A DNA stretch of 64,000 nt from Artocarpus heterophyllus (lineage: Eukaryota; Streptophyta; Magnoliopsida; Rosales; Moraceae), in assembly GCA_025403435.1 (NCBI GenBank), contig CM046345.1:4896258-4960257 (forward strand), in the 5' to 3' direction. Of the stretch, positions 52,105 to 64,000 are shown in pieces. A program made the position numbers and the translations under genes. Under the pieces are notes generated by a model. That model did no database searches, was not told where the DNA came from, and worked only from the letters and a program-made list of their open reading frames with translations. Every line of letters starts with the position of its first letter. Position 1 is the first letter of the stretch.

Positions 52105-55100
52105 CACAAAACCCCAGTCATAGTCTCTGAAGAGACTCCATTTTGGAACGACTTGGCTGAATTCAGACAGGTGGCTCCCACCACCACCAACCACAACATG
52201 TATGGTTCCATTCACAACACCTGAGTAATGGGATTTTTCATTGTTCACACATTGGCTCTGCAACAACGTAACACAACACAGAACAGAGTGGGTTAGATCG
52301 GAGAAGAATGAAATGGCAAGCCTTCTTTTGCAACTTCTCGTTTTACGGTTGGAGAATTTTGAACTGTTAAATCACTTTAAAATCATATCAAATTTACAAA
52401 ACAAAACTTACCATAGAATTCTCCTTTACAAGCTTGGTTAAGATAAAGAAAAGACCCACGTGATAAATGAAACTAGATATTTGCCGAAGCTAATAATACT
52501 CTCTTATGACACTAGTTACATACAATAACATAAGGTGTCATTAGCATGTGCATGATAAAATTAAAAACTAAAGAGATGCACAGAATGGATTAGAGCTTTT
52601 GACTGAAGTGTTTGGTCAATATGTCACTGGACATACTCTTCTGACACCAGCAAAAAAAAAAAATTGTAAAAAACACATGCATGATGAAAAGCTATATGTA
52701 TTATCAGGGTAAAGCGTCGTAGGGGCACAAGTGAAAATTTTGGGCATATACCTGGTATACGGGGCATGTTCTTTCATAGTTGTGGACGTGGCCATAAAAT
52801 GCAATGTCCACTTTGTATTTTTGCCAGAGTCTCTGCAAGCTTTCCCTTCCCATGGGCTCTTCAAATGAACCCTCCAGGCCATACCAGCTGTTGGAGGAGT
52901 ACCCAAGCACCCGATGAGCGATAAAGATCAGCCAAGGTTGCTTCTGCCTATCTACAGATGCAAGGCATTTCTCAATGAACTTGTATTGCTCTGTACCCTC
53001 TCTCCAGTCATGTTCGCTATCAGCTACACAGAAATGAAACATGCCATAATCTGTAGAATACCTGTGTGGGGACAGAAAATACGACTTATATAGAAACTAG
53101 AGGAAAATATGGAATAGAACTTTAAGTTACAAGAAATAAATGCATTGAGTTGTTTTAAATAAGTTATGCAATTTACCAAAACTCAGCCCGGTTCTCAGCC
53201 GGAACATAGAACATAGTCTCGGCCAGCACACCACATTCTCCACCTGAATCCGAAGTGTCATAGAAGGACCCCGAGTTTGGCCAATCACGTTCATGGTTAC
53301 CACTATGGGAAACAAATTGAAATTCAATATTCAACATCATAATGTATCAAATGAAAATGATTTAACATATAGAGGAAAGTGAAAAACGTGTAATGAGTAA
53401 CGAGCATTTTGTGCAGACCTTGCAATCATATAGGGTATGCTTGAAGCAATGGGCTCCACCTGAGCCGTGAATTGGTCCCACTGTGATATGTAGCCATTTG
53501 CATATGAAATATCTCCAATATGCATAACCAGATCTATGTTTTCTAGGTCCCTGATGAGTTGGTCAGTGGTGTTGAGTGAACCAGGCTGATAATTACTGTA
53601 CTCATTTGAACCGTCACGCTCCGCCTGAAAGATAGAGAAGGGGATGCTAATGTTATCTTCATACAACAAAGCACTAGACTCTAAGGGCTTTCTCTACTAA
53701 CTTGTAATGGAATGTAATAGGAAAAGTAAAGGTGTTAGAAAAGAAATAGAAGGGCATATTTTTTAGTGTTTGAACAATCTCATTCCCTTTCTAATGTTTA
53801 CTAACTTTAGGAATAAGAAATTTTAATCACTCAAGTATTAAATGCCCTTGTTCATACAACTATTAGTTAAAATATAGAAAGGCTAGAACAGCAATTTTAT
53901 CGTATATTGACGTAAGATTTGGCTTCCTCATTCCTCATTCCCTGCATCATGTGGGCATTGCAAAATTAGCGTTCCTATTTGTATAAGTAAGAACATGATA
54001 GTTGGAAAACGGAACATTCCTCATTTTCCCTTCTACTTTCCCTTTCCCATTCGTGAAGTAAATATGCCCCAAGTGTACTCAACTCCTTGTAACATAGACA
54101 TACACACTACATAAGCCTTTGACCTCAAAAAGGAGTGTACAATACACAAAATATAATACAGGTGTTCTTCTGTTTCTATTGTTCCAATGTGGAGTTGCCT
54201 ACGATCTGTTACTGTTGTTTTATGTCTAGAATCACAACGGCGGGAATATAATTCTCTCTATCAAAAACTGAGTGCAATAAAAGCCTCCAGCATTAGCAAC
54301 TAGCTCAAGATATCGAAAGTTTAAACAAAACTTAGAAGTCTTCCAAACTATTCCAATAAATAATATCAAGGTATACCATCGCATGAATTTGGCTTTGTAA
54401 ATATTACCTTTCCCATGTCACCAAATACTATAACACGCTGTAACGTGTCCTGTCCAGGATAGGGAGATGATCTGAAGGAATAGTATTTGCTGAAGACATA
54501 TGAACCATCCAATAAAAGATGGCCAAACCTGTACGTGTACCTGAGAAACAATCAAATAACAACCATTAGAACGGACATTGATAATACTGCATAACACCTA
54601 AATTAAAACTTAAACAAATAAATCACTTCAAATGCATACACGGAGTTTGGCCATAAATCCTTCAAAAAACTTGTGTGTATATAACCAGGATCTCGCCATC
54701 CAACTGTTCTTGCGGGTGAACCTGGATAACATGTAAAACCTCGTAATTCAACATGCCTATTCATTAACAATAATCTTTTCATCCTTCATTAAAATTTAGC
54801 AATTCCATTTTCGAGATCGGAAAAGGTTTCTAAGTAAACGAGAATGAAATATATGTGTATCAAAGTAGCTAATCTTAATGCGTAAAAACATTTATGAGGA
54901 TTCATACCGCACATGCTCCTCCGACTAAACGTCAACGTTCCGGCTGGGGACCGCGTTTTACTTCCTCCTTTCATACTCCACTCAACAAACGGAACAGCCT
55001 CATCGATATTGTAGCCACTTGTCCAGGTTACTGTCATCTACACAACATTGGAAAATTTTGCAAAGATTGCAGCTTGTATGAGTTCATATATACCAGAAAT

Positions 55101-57216
55101 AGATATGAGAGAAAATAAAGAATAACATGACCTCTCTAATTCATTATCCAAGTTTTGGCTTGTGCTGAACCACACTTTCTTTTTTCCTATTGTTATCATC
55201 TCGATTGCACTTTTAATCATGCATTTTCTTCCCTTCTTCGAACTGTTTGAGGGATAAGGCTGAAGATGTTCAATTTTAAACTGGTTAGGAGGATTTCTTG
55301 TTAACGCAATAGAATTTCTCAACTACCATTGATGTTCTAAAAATTACATAGATTTAATTAAAAAGAAGGCTTCAGCAAGAACGTGAGAAAATCTGAATCG
55401 GGGTTTGCAAGAATGTCATTCTCTTACAGTGGGAAGGATGTATAAACAAGATAATTTCAGTATCAAAACTAGAAGTCACAAATTTTCTTCTTCTGACTTT
55501 TGTGCATGAATGGAACTCAATATTATGTGTGTGGATAACCCTTCATGTGGCTCATTTTACACCTTTTTACAGGCCCACATCTGGATACAAAGAAATTAAA
55601 AGAACATGGCACAGGAAATCCAAATCAACCAAACAATCACTATCGCAAGCTCAGGACATAAAAACAGTAAGTTGCACGAACAGTAGGTGAAGAACCGTCA
55701 GCGAAAAAGAAAGCTTACTTCATTCCAAGACTTCCCAAGAGCAAGACGTGGATAGACTGGTGCTTTCGGATTGGCAAATGATATGACGTTTGAAACTGCC
55801 ACCAGTTTTGGCTGCAATATTCGACTAGTTAACATCATCATGTCAACAAACCATCAATAGTACTCAAAATGTAAAAAATGCTGGTGAAGCATAAAACTAA
55901 AGAAAGAGTCGACAACGCACATTTGACAACCCGCCTGAAAACAATGCAAACGAGAAATCTGCCCGCTGATTTATCAGCTGGAACCTCAAAGAAGTTTTGC
56001 CAGTCTTTGCATAATAAGAGTTTGAATCGTTCGCGTACTTGTACTGAAGAAAATAGCATTCGACATCACATAGGTCAGAGAAATTTTTTGCAAAGTCAAT
56101 TTACCATTCACGCTAAGCTTGCATTTACACACCTTGATTGGGGCAGAGCATATATATGGAGTTTGCTGTTTTGGCTCATTATCGGGCGGGCAAGTCGATG
56201 AGCTGTCAGTTTCAAAACAAAATCACATCAATTTTGAGCCTTGTTCAATAATATGTAGATTTCTAGTCTATGCAATGAACTGTTCCACAATCTCAGTTAT
56301 ATAGAAAGTCCACTTTAACAAAGCAAGATTTGAGAAAGACGTAGATTTACTTGAATTTCGCAGGAGAGAAAACACCAACCCAATCATCCTCAGCAGGTTC
56401 AGAGTGATCTAAATCCAGAGTCACCCATTGAGTATCTTCACCCTGTAGAATATGAATCAAACATATTCGTGTATCACCAAACTCCGTGAACCAAAAATCA
56501 TAATAACACAACAACCGTTAAATTTGGACCCCTAATACAAAATCCTAGGCAAAAATTCATGCCAACAACAATGATAACAAATAAATAAATACACACGTTC
56601 AAAAATTAATCATCAATTTATGAACCATCCCAACAAAAGCATTGGCCCAACCAAGGGGGAGTCGGAAAATTTGTTCAAAAAATTAACATTATCAAGAAAA
56701 ATTAAATAAAAAAGATATTAAATTTTAGGAGAGACGAAAAGTAATTTCTATAAAATTTTATATATTCAATATTAAAAAAAAAAAAATCCAGTGCAGGTGC
56801 CCACCGGGCTCTGCGCTAAGCTAACCCGATATCTTAAGTGGCATCTAAATTTTTCAGCAAAATTTCAACTTTTTTTTTTACTTAAGCTCTACGTGGGTCA
56901 ATTCCAAATCTTCAAATTGTGGGCATCCATCATTAAACAAAAAAAAAAAAAAAAAAAGCAGCATACACGAAAAAGAAGCAAATTTTGAGAGTAACAAAGT
57001 TACCTTTGAGCCAAGAACAAAAGGGTAAGCTTTTAAGTAAGTCGAATCACTAAGAGCAATAGTCGCTTTGTGTATGGCGATCTTGGAAAGTGGCTGCTCT
57101 CCAAATCCATTGCCGTGACCCCAAACCAACCCGAAGTTCATCAACAACAACAGGAACAGCAATACCTTAACCATTCTCTTCTCGAGGAATTCAAAGGGAA
57201 AACTGGTCTCTCCCAT
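51952..57216 (-). CDS. PAP: Purple acid phosphatase, PAP1/24/27-like, intact 12-exon gene (copy 3)
   Basis: Twelve exons with GT-AG borders: 57004-57216, 56351-56442, 56133-56202, 55921-56043, 55719-55811, 54908-55037, 54640-54721, 54408-54540, 53419-53624, 53177-53302, 52752-53061, 51952-52257. The sum is 1884 bp, 627 aa, frame kept across every junction; exon sizes differ from copy 2 only by whole codons. A strong signal peptide is present (VKVLLFLLLLMNFGLVWG), so the product should enter the secretory pathway. Metal-ligand motifs: GDMG (D309), GDISY (D350, Y353), GNHE (N383, H384), AH (H472), GHVH (H514, H516). The RVLGYSS segment after AH lacks the extra His pair of classical plant PAPs, one reason relatives are annotated as probably inactive. 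Its 3' end seeded the tandem array to the left. Confidence 0.94.
53690..54070. mobile_element. MITE-like sequence in intron 8 of PAP copy 3
   Basis: GGGCATATTTTTTAGTGTTTG near 53752 is matched by the inverse CACGAATGGG-type end (TTCGTGAAGTAAATATGCCC, 54050-54069), and both flanks carry related inner words (CATTCCCTTTC; TTTCCCTTTCCCATTC). This intron is far longer here (783 bp) than in copy 2 (139 bp), consistent with an insertion. Exact ends and target duplication are unclear. Confidence 0.4.
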
Positions 57217-57401
57217 TCTGAGAAATAATATATAATATGACCTTCTTAATTTGACGCTTTCCGGGTTCCCGGAATAATTTATAGAATTTAATGCCAATTG
57301 GGTATGGGGAAAATAAGAAGAATTAGAGAGAGACTGGTGGCCCAAATCCAAAACCCAAAATGTAGCAATGTCAAGTTTGCTATTGAGGGTACAAAATCTT
57401 T

Positions 57402-57411
57402 GTTTATATAG
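57402..57411 (-). promoter_or_regulatory. TATA box of PAP copy 3
   Basis: CTATATAAAC on the minus strand, about 190 bp upstream of the ATG at 57216. Confidence 0.55.
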
Positions 57412-57429
57412 TCTTAGGTGTGGGGAGTA

Positions 57430-59130
57430 GATAATTAAGAAAAAAGTACGCAACTACTTGCGTAGTTTGTTATCTCTTGGATTTTTTTTTTTTTTACTAT
57501 GTCCTAGATTCAATTTGCTCTTCAATATCCCGAGATAAACCAAAAAATTATTGGATAACTATTTGGTAAGGATTTCATAAACAATTTAATGAAAGTAAAA
57601 ATATATATATATACACACACACGCTTAATCTCAAGTTTATAATGGTGATAAATATGGTTCCCTCAAAAATATGTATATTTGGTTTTGAATTTTTATTTAA
57701 ATTTTTTTTTCAGATCTTTGACTAATAAGGGTCAAATTTAAAACACTCTGCACAGCAGCCTAAAGGAATTTTGAAAAATTTTCAAGATATTTATTTTTTT
57801 GTAGTTTATTGCATGCATATAATTTTTTTTTAACTAAAAATAATGATTTAGTCGTTTAGTTTATTATGCAATTGATCGTTTATTATATTACCTTTGGCTT
57901 CTTTGTGACATTTATAACTGTGACATTTACCTTGAAAAATTTTATGATATTTTTTAATCAGAGTAATATTTCATTTCGTCTCCAGTTTAAAAGGGAAAAA
58001 AAAAATCTGTTTTAAGGTTTCAAAAAGCACATTGTTGATTGTGAATATCTTTCTACTGTCTCCCATAAACTTATTTTCAAAATTTTGTTCACATAAGCTT
58101 TTGAGATAATTAGGAAGGAAAACCAAGTTCAAAAATCATATTGACGCTAGTGTTATATTTTTCTTCTTTGTTTAAGTACCAAACCTTATCTTTCACTAGT
58201 TTTTATCAGGTGTTAGCTTCTATCATAGCAAATTTCTCGTCCCTTTTGCAATAATATTTTCCCATGTTGTCATGTCATGTATGAGATGCAATCCTTTCCG
58301 CGTAACCCAACTTTTCTTAAATTAGAAGAATGGTCGCTTCACCTATTTCTAAAACAACTAATGTAATCAAAAGACAAAAACACCCTTCAAATCAGCCATC
58401 TTACTCTGAAACATGAAACCCTAGCACCCCCGACCTTCTTTCACTCTAGCAAAACACATTCATCCCCTCCATGCTTCTCTCTCCCTTCTCTCTCTCCTTT
58501 CTTTGTATCTTTCTTCTTTTACTCTGGCGTTCTGTCATCGTGCTGCCTCGCAATGGAGTTGATTTACTATCTTCGCCCGTCATCCATCACCTTTTTCTTC
58601 GTCAGAGGCAAACCTTCTATGTTAGGCTTCGATCTCGCGCAAGGTCACCATTGTCGTCAACAGAGTTATCTCACTAAGGAGATGTCCGTTGGAGAAGAAG
58701 GTGTTCTCATGCTGGAGATACTTTTGTCAAGTTGTCACACCAAAACGTCCTAGGTAAAGGCGGTGGCGACTGGTAATGAAAGAAGATGGAAGAGAGAACG
58801 GGAAGGGTTGGTGCGTTTTTTTACTTCTATTATGATTTATCAGTGATAAATTTGAGTTTATCACTAGTAAACTAGGCCTTTATTACTGGTAAACTTGAGT
58901 TTATTAATTTATTAATGATAAACTTAGGTTTATTAATACTATCGTTAATTAATAAATAAAGGTTATGTTTGTTATTTTGATTTTATAATTAATAAGAATC
59001 GACCATTTGCTTAATTTAAAAAAATATATATGATCATTTATTTTGAAAACGCCTTTTAAAAAGGCCATCTAACCTAATTTCTCCTACATTTTAGTCTCTT
59101 TGTTCCTCATAAAATATTAAAATATAATAT
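57430..59130. other. Intergenic DNA between PAP copies 3 and 4
   Basis: AT-rich with several T-runs; a CT-rich stretch at 58440-58500 yields short meaningless open frames. At 58835-58960 a degenerate palindromic word (GATAAACTTGAGTTTATC-like) repeats about four times. I see no gene. Confidence 0.5.
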
Positions 59131-59499
59131 TCCAAAATTAAGAGGCTAAAGTGGTGGGTTCACAACCATCATGTCCACAGGCCAAAACACCCTTATAGTC
59201 CCTTGAGATAGTGAAGGAATCATAGACTTTCCCATTACTGCTCTTCTTGTCCTCAAACATATAAGTGAGGATTGGTTGAATGCTATGAGTTTGACAAAAC
59301 CAAAGTCGACATCCCTCCGGAGACTCCAAGTTGTCTGCACTAGCTTGAAATCCGTCAAGTGGTTCCCACCGCCTCCGGCAACGATGTGAATTGTCCTGTT
59401 CATTGTGCCCGAATAATGAGATTTTTTTGAATTTACACACTGATTCTACAGGCATGACAACCATAAACGGCTAAAAACGTTAAAATGTTATAGAAAAAA

Positions 59500-60130
59500 A
59501 TATAGGGTGTTATACGTATAATCCATTCAATCCAATCTAATCCAACAGATTGGATTGGATTATGAAAAATACGTATTGGTTTTAGATTGAGATTTTCCCA
59601 ATCCATTATGTATATTGAATATCTCAAAATTCGTGTAATCTATAAATATGAACTATATATATTGTATAAATTATATATATATATATACACACAAAATTGT
59701 AAAAAACGTATAAACCTATTCATCTATGATATTGTGTTTAAAGTTTATATGCTTAAAAGTCTAATTATAAAGACCAACACTATTTATTCATGACATTTAC
59801 TCATGTCCAAAGTTTATTTAAGCTTGTTAGTTGCAATTTTTTGCAATCCTACAATATAATTTGCTATCAAAAACTTGCCTTCGATTCGGTTGTGATATGT
59901 TGGGTTTTATTGAATTGTGTTATGTTATATTATGTTAATGTTAATTTTTAATTTTTTAATTAATATAAAGCCTTAGTCCGTGAATTCATGGAATCCAATT
60001 CGTAAAATCCGAGGTTTTTAGATTAGATTGGGGTAATCGTAGATTGGTTTCTAATTGAAAATTTCCCAATCTGATATATACATATTGGATTACAAATTGA
60101 CTCCTAATCCGATCCATAACATCTCCAAAA
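59500..60130. repeat. ATCCAATCC-type inverted repeat region in the last intron of PAP copy 4
   Basis: Left end CATTCAATCCAATCTAATCC with an adjoining hairpin (AATCCAATCTAATCCAACAG then TTGGATTGGATT, 59533-59562). The right end near 60060-60120 has inverted relatives (TTCCCAATCTGATATATAC, CCTAATCCGATCC). It looks like a degenerate fold-back or MITE; (AT)n and (TA)n lie inside. Confidence 0.4.
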
Positions 60131-60609
60131 AAAAAAACGTTTTCCCCCATTGGCCTTATCCTAAGATATTAATGGTTGATTTGTTAGCAAGATAAGTTAT
60201 TTTCCACTAATATGTTTTGGAAAATTCTTTGCCTAGGTTTTCACTGTGATCTTATGCATTGATTATTTTGCCTTTTTTTATTCCTGTCAAAAAGGAAATG
60301 AATTAACAAAAAAAAAAAAAAAAGACATAACCAATGTAACTTATGGCCAAATTTCATTTGTTTGTACATATTTACGAGACCACACGTGTAACTTATGGCC
60401 ACAGGCTTCAAGTAAATTATACAATTATCTAAGTTCTACTATATATGTAATTGTGTCTACCATGGATTCAGTTTATAGTATATATATGTAATTGTGTCTC
60501 CTCGTTTTCTCCATTGGAAAGGGGAGCTGATAAATAATATCAATTACCACATGAAACCAATTTGCCAAGTTGTCAAAGTAGTCATTTGTTCATCGTTTTA
60601 CTAAGTTGA

Positions 60610-61765
60610 GATAAAGACATGTCGTTTGTCATGTCTGTATACGAGAAACACCTCTCTCGATTTCTAAATGTCCTTACATACGACATGTCGTTTTGTAATG
60701 ATATTTTTCATATGACATTTCATGGTTCACATTTACTTTCATAATGTTTCACACGGAATGTCGTTTTCTTAAGATATGATGTTTTCTAGGATCTAATTTT
60801 AACCGCTGTTTTTCAAATGTGTCACTTCTTGTCATGTAGTCTTTTTTTTTTTTTTTTTTTCTCTCAATCTCGTTATGTAGTTTAATATTATATATTCAAC
60901 AGGCCACTTTTATTCAAGAGTTTTTAAAAATCAAGCTTTAACACCAAAGTTTCTACTGCTATATTGTAAAACTCTCGCCTGCTATAATATAAAGCAAAAA
61001 GATGCTACACCATAAAGCTCTCACATGCTATATAAAATTCCAACTTTAAGTTCAAACTTATTCCCAAAACACTCTCTTCAATCTTGATTTTATAAGTTCC
61101 AGTCCTATCCAAATTGTTAGGAGTCGTTTTCTATGCAATTCTAGAGCTTGTGATGTGAGGTGATGTCGTTTTCTGTATAATATTTCCCCTTCCTAAGGAC
61201 ATGTTTCTAAAAACCCGTCTTTCTACAATGTTTTCTGCTAAGACGTTCTAGGATCAGATTCTGAACGAAGTCACTCGTTCCTATTCCAGCGATATTGTTT
61301 ACATAGTACTTTGAAAATTCGGCATGTAAACGATGTCGTTGTTGTTCGACTTGTCGTTTGCCAACATTGTCGTTATTCATTGTGATTTTATTTTTAAGCG
61401 ACATGCCTTTGGAATGTCGTTTTACAGGCTGTTTTCTACAAAATGTGTCTCTACTGTGGTATGGCGTTTTTTTATTGCTAGTTCCATACGACTTGTAGTT
61501 TCTTAAGGATAACTAGTCCTCTCAACGACATGTCGTTACTTGAGATATCGTTCAAATAAGGAACATGCCTTTAGAATGTCTTTTTGACGGCTGTTTTCTA
61601 CAACATGTTGCTTTACCGTGGCATGGCGTTTTTTACTTGTAAGATCCATACGACTTTTCGTTCTAAATAATTAAATACTCATCTCAACGACATGTCGTTC
61701 ATTGGGATATCCTTTTAACAAGGTTTTAGACGACCTGTTACTTTGTAAGTTGTCGTTTTGGCCAG
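60610..61765. repeat. TGTCGT-motif island in the last intron of PAP copy 4
   Basis: At least ten TGTCGTT words, many as the palindrome GACATGTCGT (60615, 60680, 61525, 61687), all in one orientation. Longer units recur: GGAATGTCGTTTTACAGGC / AGAATGTCTTTTTGACGGC and GGTATGGCG / GGCATGGCG. The word is shared with the CACTA fold-back at 42148-42675. Probably the subterminal region of a CACTA transposon; termini not identified. Confidence 0.5.
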
Positions 61766-63619
61766 CTACGTCTTAGTGTTTAAGTTACTAATTTAGAGTA
61801 AATGACGCAAAAGTAAATTTTTTTGCATACCTGGTAAATGGGACATGTCCTCTCATGGTTATGGATATGGTCAAAAAATGCAACGTCCGCTTTGTACTTC
61901 TGCGATAGCTTCTGCAAGCTTTCCCTTCCCATGGGCTCCCCAAATGAGCCATCTTTCCAACAACTGGGGGAATATCCCAGAACCCGATGAGCCGCAAAGA
62001 TCAACCATGGCTGTGTCTTCCTGTCTGTTGATGCAAGGCACTTCTCTATGAACTTGTACTGCTCTGGTCCCTCTCTCCACTCATGTTCAGTGTCAGCTAT
62101 ACAGAAGTGAAACATACCAAAATCTGTGGAGTATCTGCAATGGAACAGTAACAACATGGTTTTAATGGCTAGTGAAAAGCAGGTTATATGCCTTTTTGTC
62201 AAGGCTTTCTTTTGGATTTCCAAGTCTTAAAGCTGCATCTAAAATTGTGTGAGAGGATTTTTTTCTCCTGACAAATTGTGAGGTCTGAGCTTCTAGTCAA
62301 TGCCACAAAGTGGCTTCTAAAGAAAACTCTTTTGAGAAGATTTAAAAACTTGCACCGGAGTTTCAATAAGATTTTATAAACTTTATTTTAATCTTTTTAT
62401 TTCTTATAATAAACTTAATTACGGATTTTGCCTCCTTAAACTCTTTAAAAAGTGTGGTTCTAAATAGTATATGCAATATCATGGCTTTTGCTTCTTTTTT
62501 TCTACTACCAAAATGCCATGCCAAAATTAGCTTTTAACTTGGAAAATTAGAGTTATTCTTATACTTTTTGCTAAAAGTGGTTAGACAAAGACATCATGTC
62601 TCTTCTGACTTCACTCAACTTCATATTTACCAAAACTTGGAGTGTCAAAGATCTTTCTAAGCCTTGCTTCTATGACTTTTCACTTAATATATTCATGTTA
62701 TTTACCAGAACTTGGCTCTATTCTCAGCAGGAACATAAAACATTGTCTCAGCCAGCACACCGCATTCACCACCGGAATCATTTCCGGCATAGAATGAGCC
62801 TGTTCCAGGTACATCACCCTTGTGATTGCCACCGTTGGAATACTCACCATGTTAAGTTCCAGAAGAAAAATGTTTTAACTTACAATATGGAAACTGAAAT
62901 AAAACAAGCTTATATCAAAACTTGCAATCATGTATGGCACGGTTGATGCGATGGGCTCCACTTGGGCTGTGAACTGGTCCCACAGTGATACGTATGCAAA
63001 TGTCACCAATGTGAAAAACTATGTCTATGTTATGTAGGTCCTTAATCAGTTGATCTGTGGTATTGAGTGAGCCTGGCTGATAGTTGTTAAACTCATTTGA
63101 ACCATCACGCTCTGCCTGCATTATGATGGAAAAAAGGGTAAATTTTCTTTTAGTGATTTCTTTTTTCTGTTTGCTGTTTTCTACTTTTTTTTAGTTTTTT
63201 TTTTCCCTACTTATGCCCTCTTTTGGTTCATAAGTTTGAACAAAAATTCAAATGCCTTGTCCAAGAACACACTATAGCAAAAAGGTGGTCCAAACCCGTG
63301 AAACAATAAGGCTATTAATTTTAGTGGCATACCTTTCCCATGTCGCCAAATATTACCACATGTTGTAATGACTCCTGTCCTACTCCAAATAGAAGTACCA
63401 TTTTGTAACCTATGTCCAAGCTTGTAAGAGTACCTGAGAGAGCAAAAAACCATTATAGCCTTAAGAGCAACTATATAATAAATGTACGAAAAATTTATGA
63501 GACTATTTTTAGTACTTTATGAAGCATACATTGAGTTTGGCCACAATTCTTTTAGAAAACTTGTGTGGATGAAACCAGGATCTCGCCAACCAAAATGTGC
63601 GAGCTGTTGTGCCTATAGA

Positions 63620-64000
63620 TTAAGAGAAAAGAGGAACTTGGTTACTACAATGGGATTCAACTGCCATATTCTTCTAAATTTCCACAAGTTAAGAACTCAA
63701 AGCTAACTCTGTGTGATAGTTTGTGTTTGCAAGTATAAATCTAAGTATTTTCAGCTAAATCTAACGACCCGAACTAATATACATTCTTAAAGTGCTGAAG
63801 CAAAAATCGGTCTAAAATTTAAAAGCAATGACCAAAATTTTTCTGGGCAAGGAAGCAAATTTCGTAACAAATCAATTGTTTTAACCAAGCTTTGGATATG
63901 GAAAGCGAATAAGCAATAACCTTTAAAAAAAAAAAGTGACTAAGCAATAAAGGAAGAAAAGAAATTAGCCTCCCTAAGAAGACTTTGATGATAGAAACAA
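63620..64000. other. Right window edge, probable intron of PAP copy 4
   Basis: No PAP exon 6 is seen in these 380 bp. The sequence is AT-rich and without coding signal, consistent with the intron before exon 7. Confidence 0.45.

Larger units (their letters stand above)
59138..63612 (-). pseudogene. Purple acid phosphatase copy 4, pseudogene (exons 7-12 visible)
   Basis: Exons by homology: exon 12 59138-59445, exon 11 61831-62134, exon 10 62706-62831, exon 9 62921-63115, exon 8 63333-63433, exon 7 63530-63612. Exons 1-6 would lie beyond the right edge. Lesions: exon 7 one extra base; exon 8 32 bp shorter than copy 3, losing the KTYSFKSS part; exon 9 11 bp shorter, deleting the Tyr of GDxxY; exon 10 acceptor AG changed to GG; joining exons 10 and 11 yields TGA in place of Trp; GHVHNY changed to DHIHNH; GNHE changed to GNHK; exon 12 has a net +2 shift near 59258. 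Most splice sites and much coding sequence remain recognisable, so inactivation is fairly recent. Confidence 0.92.

Noticed and set aside
58471..58753. Overlapping plus-strand open frames of 66-68 codons
   Set aside because: CT-rich low-complexity sequence, no recognisable domain, and no upstream promoter pattern.

Overview
This is plant nuclear DNA, almost certainly from a eudicot. Genes carry many short GT-AG introns, intergenic DNA is AT-rich with abundant microsatellites, and several classes of plant LTR retrotransposon and MITE are present. I see no bacterial operons, rRNA genes or CRISPR arrays. The species cannot be fixed from this sequence.

The backbone is a tandem cluster of four purple acid phosphatase (PAP) genes of the large plant type resembling Arabidopsis PAP1/24/27, all on the minus strand. 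Copy 1 (runs off the left edge to 16317) is a pseudogene. Copy 2 (33471-39216) and copy 3 (51952-57216) are intact 12-exon genes; splicing them by eye gives open frames of 630 and 627 codons with all expected metal-ligand motifs. Copy 4 (59138-63612, probably continuing past the right edge) is a pseudogene with at least six lesions. The 3' end of copy 3 has been amplified into about five extra ~490-bp tandem units.

Transposable elements fill the rest. A full-length Ty3/Gypsy element of the Tat type (60-11347; two 632-bp LTRs; 5-bp target duplication) sits inside exon 8 of PAP copy 1. Between integrase and its 3' LTR it carries an antisense gene with its own TATA box, introns and poly(A) signal. 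A related solo LTR (11441-12087) and an unrelated 1.9-kb solo LTR with a perfect AGTAT target duplication (13293-15218) also lie in this pseudogene. Further right are a deletion derivative of a Gypsy element keeping gag/protease only (about 23143-26735), a decayed Ty1/Copia element (26884-31681), an AT-rich LTR-like repeat present as two inverted copies (20970-22760 and 46390-47960), and a 528-bp near-perfect fold-back element with CACTA ends (42148-42675).

Minor items are a LOG-family (cytokinin-activating enzyme) pseudogene fragment near 41.1 kb, candidate unrecognised coding exons at 45.5-46.2 kb, a plant snRNA-type promoter near 48.5 kb, and several short tandem repeats and MITE-like sequences. 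The window reads as a birth-and-death gene cluster in which two copies stay under coding constraint while their neighbours serve as transposon landing sites.
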